From Agapanthus africanus (taxonomy: Eukaryota; Streptophyta; Magnoliopsida; Asparagales; Amaryllidaceae), in NCBI GenBank assembly GCA_030015575.1, contig CM057337.1, positions 381,385,582 through 381,449,581 of the forward strand: a stretch of DNA of 64,000 bases. Direction: 5' to 3'. The notes under the pieces were generated by a model that was given only the letters and a program-made list of their open reading frames with translations, searched no databases and was not told the DNA's origin. Made by a program: the position numbers and the translations under genes. Below are positions 55,305-64,000 of the stretch, piece after piece; within the stretch, counting starts at the first letter, position 1, and every line of letters begins with the position of its first letter.

Positions 55305-57498
55305 TCCCGGTGAAGGGATCTCGGCCCATTCCTTATCGAATAAGGTGCAGGATGTTCTACAAGGAACACCATGATGCAAAGCAAGAACTGTAGCTACCTG
55401 TTTTATTTTTTTTAAAATTCGATTCCACAATATCTTTTCGGTTTATTTTCATTCATTAATCTCATTAATGAAGTCCCATAATTTAAGTCCACCTAAACAT
55501 CACAGATAAATATAACGTACGCTTATGCCATCCGCATTCACCTCGATGTCCTGTCTGCACCGTTAGGTTAGGTAACTAACACCAGAGCGAGGCAGGGCTA
55601 GCGCGGGTGTAAAACATAAGCAACGTCTATATAATATATCATATATACTATATACAATATCTATCTGAACATCTCACATGATCACATCACAGAAAATGCA
55701 GCAGTAAATATCATATGAAATATTGGATATACTAGGACATCCGTGTTTTATTTTGAGCCTGTATAAAACACGGATTCCACGGTCGCGATGAATAGCCAAA
55801 CCCATACCCCTAGACCCCTACGAGAGCGGCAAGCAGCCCTACCAATTCTAGAGTTAGGAGACCCGGACTCGACTCCTCGAGTTGGTCTCCCACTGGACTC
55901 CAGAACCCGGTTACTTGTGCTCTCCTCTTTGGGTCTATCCTAGTGCGGAAAAGTAAATAATATACAAATGGTGACAACTTCCGCAACCTGAAAGTGCCCC
56001 AATAAAAGAATATTACATACAAGTTTTTACATGAATGAAAAAGAAAAACACTCATCTCACATAAAAAACCCGGCTATTCAAACACGACGATCCAATATAA
56101 CATATCCAGCAACACATAACATCACATGTCTTCAACGTAAGTAAATATGCTCATCCCAATTGTCGTTGACATATAGCAACGAAACCGGCGATACCACATA
56201 TTACACTTACGGTCGCAGAAAAGAAAGTGTAAAACTACAACAGTTGGAATCCGCAAACTCTTTAGACATCGCATGCCTAACCAAATGAATTCCTTAGACA
56301 TCGCATGTCTAACAATTATAAACCCCGCATTTTAGTCTCATTATCGAAAACTCTTTTCAATATCAAGTCGGGCAATTCAACAAGATTCCCGACATCCTGA
56401 TCGAATGCTAGTCGCAAACTTTAGTAGATAGCCGCACCCCCGATGCCGTCGACGAAGTGCACTAAGGCGGAACACCGCTGCCGCGAGCACCCGAACGGAT
56501 GCTTTTGGCTACGGGGTTCTCCTATAGTCACTTGGTCGGGGCTATGGGGCGTGGCTGTCTATTAAGTTTACCCGGCGAGTACCCGCGTACGCTACGTGAT
56601 TGCGACGGACTTTTGATCACATCAAAATTCCGTGGCAACCGATCAAGTGAGACTAAAGTGCTATGTTTACAACATTCATATTAGTTATCTCATAACTACT
56701 TGTGAATTCCAAATATTGTATCACATTCCAGATAAATAGAAAATGTTAAACTTTCCGGTCGAACAATCAAACACCCACGTTTTCCCAAAAAGTGCTCAAC
56801 ATATGAAATAAGTTTAAAAACATCCTCGTCATGCCACAGTACCAACGGTCCAGCTGTAGAAGAGTCAAGCCAACGCCTTACATGTGGCACGCCGTACTGC
56901 CCCAAACCCTAAGGTTCAAAGGGCAGTTCAAGACGGTCACATAATCGAGTTAAGGTTTGTTGTCTTCTAGAGGGTCCATCGCGTTACTTGCACTACTTCG
57001 AATATTCTTAAACTATGGAAAGATCCAACACTTGGAAATTTCCCGATAGGGGAAAAAGTAGGTATTTATATCCGGTCGATCTTTTCAACATTTTCTAAAA
57101 TTACCCGGAAAAACACAGACAAAGTTAAAGATTCCGATCGAATCGACGAACTCGCAATACAACCCAGAAAACTCAACACTTGAGTATACATTAAAAATTT
57201 TCAGAAGAATCAGGAATCACAGTCGGGCATTACTGTGCAAAGCACGTGCCCAGAGTCACCATTATGGCCGCGGAACCGCCGCCGAAGCCAGGGTGGGGCC
57301 GCGGTTCCGCGGCGCATTCGACGAGTTAGGGTCACGTGCTCCACAGTAATTCCTAGAAAACCCTGCTGATTTTTCTGCATATTTTTAATTAGGAAAAATG
57401 CACAGTTTTGAAAAATGTACAGAGAAGGGTTTCGGATTAGGGTTTCGGGCTCGATCGGACTTCTAACATCGTCTACACTTCGCCTAAAGCTCTAGCTA
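55305..57498 (-). other. NA2 leader, part adjoining the primer site
   Basis: It resumes with TCCCGGTGAAGGG, completing the tandem hairpin cut by AthR, and runs to the primer site. It is collinear with NA3 16595-18783. The GC-rich module is at 57266-57314; positions 55500-57200 show no other recognisable feature. Confidence 0.8.
57266..57314 (-). repeat. GC-rich hairpin module, NA2 leader
   Basis: Arms GGCCGCGGAACCGCCGCC (57266) and GGCCGCGGTTCCGCGGCG (57297) are 31 nt apart, 185 nt from the primer site. Confidence 0.85.
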
Positions 57499-57511
57499 GG
57501 CTCTGATACCA
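57499..57511 (-). other. NA2 primer binding site, tRNA-iMet type
   Basis: Minus-strand TGGTATCAGAGCC, one base from the LTR at 57513. Confidence 0.92.
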
Positions 57512-57512
57512 C

Positions 57513-59704
57513 TGTAGGGTTCCTAGGCATACTCATGAGGTTCTACAACTGATCAACCATGTCGAAATCAAATTTTCCATGTGCCGAGAAACCCTAATGC
57601 TAGATCGTTAACTAGAGGTAAGGCGAAACATGCAAGTAAACAACTTTATTGCTAAGTGAAAGGGACTACAACCTTTGTAGATCCGATCATCCACTTCTCT
57701 AGCTCCGTGTTGACGTCCCTCCGCTGCGATCATCGGAATCCCGGACTCTAGCGTCGGTTTCATCGGAGAAATAGGCGGGCTAGGTCGTTGACTTCGATGC
57801 CGAAGATGATCTACGTCGAGGCGACTCTAACTCAAGCTCCATCTTCACTAGGTCATGAACCTTGTGAAAAAAACACCCTATACAACATGGCAAGTGGTAG
57901 AGGATGAAGAAATAGGAAGTGGGTTCACTTTGGATTTGGATTTCTCACTTGATTTCAACACTTGAAATTTTTCAAGAATGGTTTTCTGTTCTTCATGAAG
58001 AAGAAGAAGAAAAGAATGGAGAAAAGGAATTATGTGAAAAGAATAATCAAGTGAAGTTATCATGTTGCAACCATGGGTGAGATTAACTCATGTAGAGAAT
58101 AAACTAGGGTTTAGGTAATGGTTAGGTTTAAGAATAAAAACAAAATGGTTTTGACCTTTTTCAAAGATGCTTGAAGCTTCTAGCAAATAAATAAGAAAGC
58201 CACCATTTTGTTTTCATAAAATAAATAAGGTATATAAAACCTTAATCATTTACCTAAACAAGGTTTACAGTATACACACCCAAGTTTGCATGTATCATCA
58301 ATTATGATACAAACTAGTGCATAAAAATATATCACATATACAACTTGTGCACATCAAGTGAGAAAATCAATCTTAAATGAACCAATATTAGTTAATGTAA
58401 AATAATATATCAAATATATAACTATACATTAAATCATTAAATCAACACTTGATTTAATGATCCGGTCATACTTCATACAACCGACTAATATCAAGTGTAT
58501 CAATATATCGAATCAACATTTGATTCAGTAACCCGGCTATATCTTATATAACCGTCCGATGATACAAATCGTAGGAATAGAATACAGTATCACAAACTGG
58601 TATTATTCTCGGTCCCGCACATATCTCATATGTGCTCCTATTTCGTTTCGCTTGAGCCAGGAAACCTCTGTGTAGGACTCTAAAGACTTATTAATACGCC
58701 GGCAGTAGGTGATGATCATATCAAACACCCACAAGCCGCAAGCGGTCTGCCAAACATAACGGCCACCCGGGTATTGAGCGATCAGAAGATCAACGAGCAT
58801 GCCCGCTCACACCCTTGTGAATCCAACCAGTAACACTTATTGTACAGTCCGGTCTCGTCGTCTGATATGTCGTATATCTCGCCCAGGGGTGGTAAACTTC
58901 AGACCCCAGTAGCTCGATAAGTCGTGTCGATATGAGGTCTATAACAGTTTGAGAAACTACTGGTAACACTTACCAGTAAATCTCAGCAACCCTGGCCAGG
59001 GATTTTCGGTTATAGCCAATCGAACACAGCGCAACATCAACTCCCTATACCGGGAGAGACGAATCCCCTCCTATCGTTCATTGCCTCCATGTGATTCGGG
59101 ACTATACCCAAAAACCACCGTTTTGCATGCCCTCTTGGACGTGGTAAGGTGGAAATCAAAGCACAGTAGGAATCACACAAGACTCTATGACGATCTAGGT
59201 TCTACAGACTAACCTGTACCAGTGTCACCAGAGAACTGCCATCTGACGTAAGGTATAATACCATCTGGGAGTTCTCGGCGAGTCCGTCCAGTGTACCCAG
59301 GCTCCACTGAACACCCGTATATCATTTCTGATGTCAAACACCAACGGATATGGGATCATCCATCGCCCATCTGTATGGGTCGAGAAGGTATACGCTACTC
59401 TACTCTGGTATATCGATGCCCCGTCTCGATACACCCACGACAAGGGACCTTGAAGGATGTACTTATGGACTACCATGTCCCCACTAGTATGATCCGCATC
59501 ATAATCCAGGTAGTCAAGTACACATCCTAAGGGCTTTACAAACATGTAACAGAGAGACAATCAGTGTACATGTTAAGGTAAAGAGAAACCAGATAGCATA
59601 CTATTATGTCGCGCAAGAAAGTCTTCCCTATATATGTCCAAGCATCCACTACAATATACATTCTATGTATAGTAATGGCCTCTAGGGCATACATACAACT
59701 AACA
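57513..59704 (-). mobile_element. NA2 5' LTR (2192 bp)
   Basis: TGTAGGGTTCCTAGG to ACAACTAACA in plus orientation. It is the partner of 37165-39364; small indels (such as the GAA run) separate the two. Confidence 0.9.
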
Positions 59705-60413
59705 GAGATAGGATAGCGTCATGCATGCGATTTCTACTTGTAAATGTTTTCTACTGACGAGCTGGCAACTCACCCCCATCGTGCCACAGTTCCTTGCAGG
59801 TTTTGCCGTACAGGTTCATTGCGGCTTTGCTGGCACACTATTCCTTCCGGGTGATTGCTTCGACAGGTGGGTTCTTTGCATCAGGACCACTATTGTATAT
59901 TTGTTATCTCAGTTGTATCAAGTAAAACTCCATCAACTAAATTCTATATTTGATAGAGATAGAAGACCGGACACGTTATTATTTCGACCATAGAGTCACG
60001 CGTTTTATTATTATGGTTTTCATGCTGATTTTGGGTTTTCTTTTGAGTTTTGATCCTCGCTTTTCGGCGTTGTATATTATATTGCTTGCGTGGTTGTGAC
60101 CGTCGATTGACGAAGAGCAAGCTCTCGCTTGGGGATGCCGTTTATCTTTTCGTATACTATTCATGTTGTATCCCGTTTAGGGGCCAGTATTTACAAATGA
60201 GTCTCTGCCGAAATTTTTAGAAAATACTTGAGATTTTAAAAATACATACTTCGGTTTATGTTGTTAAAACTACATGCTTTAAACTGGTTTTTTCTTCACT
60301 CTACTGTTTCTTTGGTTTTGATTTCTGGGTTTTGGCTTATTTAGATTACGTACGCCTCGAGACGTTTCGTAATTTAAGTATCGGTCATGTTCCGTACTTT
60401 TCGGGTCGTGACA
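59705..60413 (+). mobile_element. Tek LTR, downstream end (Tekay/Del-like gypsy)
   Basis: It contains GAGCTGGCAACTCACCCCC and GTTCCTTGCAGG, and ends TTTTCGGGTCGTGACA at 60413, directly before a primer site. GGGTCGTGACA is a common LTR end of Tekay/Del chromoviruses (family knowledge). Upstream it is cut by NA2. Confidence 0.7.
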
Positions 60414-60417
60414 AAGT

Positions 60418-60430
60418 TGGTATCAAAGCG
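60418..60430 (+). other. Tek primer binding site
   Basis: TGGTATCAAAGCG, close to the initiator-Met primer TGGTATCAGAGCC with two changes, five bases after the LTR. Confidence 0.7.
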
Positions 60431-62100
60431 TTAGTTTTACATTCTGAGTGTAGGATGACCTTTGGTTGATAGAGTAGGTAACTCAAGTTGAGTGACGTAC
60501 CGTGTGTTTGTTTCGCGACATACTTACGATACGATACTCCGCTTAAGAAGCCTTAGGATATACATTTCCTTGCACAGTATTATAGTCATTCCTATGATCT
60601 AGCCTCATTAGTACCAGTTTATGGTTTTGTTATCACGGTTGTACGGGCGTGGAGAGCTACGGCTAGAGTTGCGGTTAGCATGAGCTCGTCATGGACGAGG
60701 ACTGGCCAGGGCGTGATTCCAGGGACATACGTTTGCATAGATGCGCCATTTTATTGTGTTTTCGCGCCACGAGCGTTTGATGGATCGCTTTTATGGGATC
60801 TTTCAGACGTTCAGATCAGCACCAGAGGATTGGGCCACTTCAAGAGGCCAGCCAGATTGTGATGACCGTCAGAGCATAGATTATTTTGATGATTGAGGAA
60901 CTGTTCAGCGTGCGGACGAATGAGCCAGTGATTTTGGCGAATGAAAAGATATCGCCCCAGATGTTTGAAGCTAACGCCGCACGAGTTATACTTCGAGATA
61001 TGATAGAAGATCGCTAGTCAGCAGAGATGAAAGACAAGGACATGTGATTCATTGCCTACCCCGATACAAGATCGGCAGATTGATTGATTTCAGCTAGAGA
61101 CGACTTCACGCTGATACGTTGAGAGTCGATATAGACGATCGAATGTCAGGAACCCATTTTCCAAGTTTAAAGTGTTCGGAAAACAATGCAAGTAATTCTA
61201 CGGACCCTCTAGAAGAATGAAACACTAACTCGACATAATGACCATGGAACGCCGGTGAACCTCAGGGTTTGCGGCAGTTCAGCGGTGTCATTAGTGAGGC
61301 TTGGGTCCGCCCTTCTACGGTTGGTCCATAGGTGCTATGGGATATATTCGACACTATTAAACAGTACCCAAGATGTTGAGCTCTTTGGGGATTTTGAGGT
61401 TTTGACGAGTCGATCGGATGGTTCGACATCATTTCGGATATCATGCGATGGGATACATTGCTTGGGAGGCTCCAGCTACGAGTATAACCGTTGGAGCACA
61501 GTCCATGCAGCCACGAAGAGACGAGTCCGAAGCAGTCGACATTTGAGAAAAGTGGAGTAAGAAGTTCTTACGAGATCTTGATGAGATGGCGTTCCACTGC
61601 ACTGACATCAGAGATGTGATACGCATGCAGAGGCGTTGTATAAAGATATATCTTCCAGAAGGAGTCGCGATGAGTATGCAGCCGTTCCGGAACAAGAAAC
61701 AGATATAGTAAAGGGTGGTAACTTCTGGGCAGTTCGGCAGCAACGAGATTTGAGAGAGACCTCGAAAGGACCTTTCTAGAATACTATACGAGAAGACTTG
61801 GACCCAGGAGCGGTCGCATTGCGCACACCCAGTAGGCCAGAGTTCGGCATCGTCGACGAGACATGTCATGAGTAACCATGATAGTTGGCCAGAGAACTTT
61901 AGAGGATGTGTCAGAGCGGACTGCTTCCGTTAACGTTTCTATATTGGACCTTTGAGCCGAGGAGCTATGTACTTAGCAATCTGCAGTGAGAGACGAGAGC
62001 CTAAGGGCACTAGGCGACATGCCATAACAAGAAGGCAAGTAGATATCTTGCTCTGCTAGCATTTGATGCATCAACACCTTCTCGAGTTTGAAGGACGAAT
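60431..62100 (+). pseudogene. Tek decayed and shortened gag-pol interior
   Basis: Between primer site and polypurine tract only 2.9 kb remain, far less than the usual interior of a Tekay element. No conserved RT or integrase motif could be read in any frame. The text CTCGAGTTTGAAGGACGAATA at about 62080-62100 resembles the usual end of gypsy pol, so most of pol is probably deleted or mutated beyond recognition. Short ORFs at 60680-60862 and 61255-61560 have no recognisable domains. Confidence 0.5.
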
Positions 62101-63319
62101 ATATCGACGAAAGTATTTATGATTGTGATTTTGTGATTGACTATCACGTATCCGTCACTTTGGATTTTCAGTATTTTTTGGGTGATTTATTTCATGATTC
62201 AGTTTTGATGACCAAGTTTCATGATATTTGATTTCATGCCTAGAGCAAGCATATGATTTGACTTATGCTTTCGGCATAGTTTTCATGCACTTTTAGTATT
62301 TGATTGATTTGCTTTTGTGCACGCCGATGAACAGGATGGTGAGATTTTATACCAAGGTACACCTGATTGGGATTTCGATTAAAATGTGTTGTATGCCGTC
62401 GATTTCGATCGTGATATTCGATATTCGTTTTTGTGCACATTGTGCACTTGATTTGGATTTTGCGCATACTTAAAACGCTTGATGCGATTTAGCTGCACAC
62501 TAGATGCACTAAATCGAGATTCTTCGTGAAAATCAGATGCACCTGGTTTTGCTGTCAGGCGCACACGTTGCCCTTGACAGGTGTTTTCGTGCACACCCGT
62601 TGCACTCAGATTTTGTTTATGTGCAAATGTATGGCACATTCATGGATTTCGATTTTCGTGCGCACCAGTCGCACGTCCCATTCATATATATATTTGGGAT
62701 TGATTTCTTTTGGAGCTGTATATTTTATGATACTTACTATTTGGTTTAGTACTGAGCAAGACTAGTCAGAGTACAGCACCTGAGTATATTTTTGCATGCA
62801 TTGATAGTTATCGAAGGGATTTCCAAAGAGAAACTATAGTATCATTGTTTACCTACGTGTCCGAGATGACACGAAACATTTTATAAAAGAAACCCTTCTA
62901 AAATTGCTTTCAAAACGGTGGGACAAGCATACTAAACAAAGTGTGTGTGTGTGTGTGTGTGTGTATAGATATTGTTATTTTCTTACAATAGACGTCCGCC
63001 ACTGTGCAGTGTTGCGAACATTGCACGGCGATTTGAAAAAGGTTTGGCATGCATTACTTCTAGATGTTTTAATGATGTACATCACGTTGGTTTTCGTATT
63101 GGATCTTAACATTGATGTCTTCCCCATAACTCCGATGATTGCGGGTTGCTTGACGGAGTTTTGATTTTCGTTTATATATCAGTTTTTCATGCGCATGCAT
63201 TGCGCTACGATATGTTTTATGTATTTATAATTTCGGAGCCCTGACGACTTGATGGTTTTGCTGAAATGTTTTAGTATTTGGAGGGAGTTTTAATTTAAAT
63301 TCGGGGACCGAATTTCTTT
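62101..63319 (+). repeat. Tek 3' interior with degenerate GTGCAC-type repeats
   Basis: Non-coding. Between about 62305 and 62680 a loose motif recurs: TTTGTGCAC (62310, 62434), GTGCACACCCGTTGCAC (about 62588), GTGCGCACCAGTCGCAC (about 62659), GGCGCACACGTTGCC (about 62558). It may be a decayed tandem repeat. A (GT)12 run is at 62941-62964. Confidence 0.5.
62941..62964 (+). repeat. (GT)12 microsatellite
   Basis: Twelve uninterrupted GT units, then ATAGAT. Simple repeat in the Tek interior. Confidence 0.95.
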
Positions 63320-63332
63320 AAGGAGGGAAGAT
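63320..63332 (+). other. Tek polypurine tract
   Basis: AAGGAGGGAAGAT directly before the LTR start TGTAACG, following GAATTTCTTT, as usual in Tekay/Del elements. Confidence 0.75.
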
Positions 63333-64000
63333 TGTAACGTTTTGAAAATCGTTTAGGTGAAATTTCGGAAAATCGGTAACATAACGGGTGTTTTCCGTAA
63401 AAATCAAGATATAAATATCTTTTAATATAAAATTAAATATACATATTCTAGCTATATAATTTCTAGTATTTGGTGTTTATTGAGCCACTTGTAAAATTTC
63501 TAGTTTACTTAAAAATTTTCCGAAAATAATTATTTTTATATTATTTTAAGCCGTCACTAATACATTTAATTAGGGATAATTACAAATTGGAATGGTTTGA
63601 TACAAATTTTGTGCATCAAGACACATTAAACTAACATGTAAAATATTATTTTTTAAAATGAAAAGAAATTATTAAAATGGTTTTAGAAAATATAAACTAG
63701 AAAAGACTTATTTTGTGAAAATTAATTAGGTAATTGAGGTATGGTGCTAGTTTGACTTGGGGGTGTTGGTGTTATCATTTTTTTCTCTCACCCACACTCA
63801 CACACACACCCAAACCCACCCTTTAATGGCTGAGACCAGCAGGAACCCCCCACCCATTCCCTTCACCTCATTTGGAAAGAAAAAGGGAAAATGAAATATT
63901 AATATTGAAAGAAGTATGGTGCTTAATTAATATGTAATGGGAGAGTTGACTTAGACTTTTAGCCACACCCACACACCTCCCCTCTCCCTCTTTTTTCTGC
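63333..64000 (+). mobile_element. Tek 3' LTR, start (runs off the window)
   Basis: It begins TGTAACGTTTTGAAAATCG after the polypurine tract. AT-rich with a CA-rich stretch at about 63785-63825. The corresponding part of the 5' LTR lies outside the window, so the two cannot be compared. Confidence 0.7.

Larger units (their letters stand above)
37165..59704 (-). mobile_element. NA2: defective Angela-like copia element, interrupted by AthR
   Basis: It is on the minus strand, with LTRs 37165-39364 and 57513-59704, polypurine tract 39365-39379 and primer site 57499-57511. AthR splits its leader. The flanks are GACCT (left) and GAGAT (right), which agree at only three of five positions, so the target duplication is mutated or the ends come from a rearrangement. 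Pol carries the same kind of damage as NA3. Confidence 0.92.

Noticed and set aside
61441-61869. Minus-strand ORF of 142 codons in the Tek interior
   Set aside because: No motif, no similarity seen to anything else in the window, opposite to the element's sense strand; likely chance.

Overview
The window is plant nuclear DNA, probably from an intergenic or pericentromeric block of a flowering plant. It is built entirely from LTR retrotransposons inserted into one another. I found no host gene, tRNA, rRNA or CRISPR array. The evidence for a plant is Ty3/gypsy elements of Athila type (tRNA-Asp primer site, DLGAS protease, FMDD reverse transcriptase), Ty1/copia elements resembling the Angela/BARE lineage (tRNA-iMet primer site, about 2 kb LTRs, YVDD reverse transcriptase) and a Tekay/Del-like gypsy element. 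Lineage names are inferred from motifs, not from a database search. I use these working names: Tek, CopiaD, CopiaA, NA1, NA2, NA3, AthL, AthR.

Layout, outermost to innermost. Tek (+) is the probable host: LTR pieces at 36656-37164 and 59705-60413, interior 60414-63332, 3' LTR from 63333. CopiaD (+, decayed) lies in the left part: interior 1586-4295, 3' LTR 4296-5696 resuming at 36019-36655. AthL (-) interrupts CopiaD at the left edge (LTR 315-1585). NA1 (-, 5697-36013, target duplication ATTAT) sits in the CopiaD LTR. CopiaA (+, 9037-29549, duplication AGATC) sits inside NA1. NA3 (-, 10617-21024, duplication TTATT) sits inside the 5' LTR of CopiaA. Independently NA2 (-, 37165-59704) sits in the Tek LTR, and AthR (+, 43231-55299, duplication GTCAC) sits in NA2. 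The chain is therefore up to five levels deep, and four of the insertions are proved by exact 5-bp duplications.

How the parts relate. CopiaA has a nearly complete gag-pol (one frameshift in gag, four TAG stops). AthR has a single gag-pol frame broken only by two TAA stops, and its LTRs are nearly identical, so it is the most recent-looking insertion. NA1, NA2 and NA3 are a family with good LTRs, primer sites and polypurine tracts but badly decayed pol; they share lesions, which suggests they were moved in trans by a CopiaA-like partner.

The most interesting material is in the untranslated leaders. (1) A structured block of about 110 nt is shared between the gypsy element AthR and the copia elements. 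(2) A GC-rich hairpin of about 49 nt occurs in Athila LTRs and leaders and in copia leaders, with its arms always 30-31 nt apart. (3) A series of three hairpins with a constant loop and covarying stems lies in all the Angela-like leaders. (4) A pair of further covarying hairpins is specific to the NA family. (5) Paired splice-like signals would make the whole copia leader a removable intron. All structures were folded by eye and all identities judged by eye.
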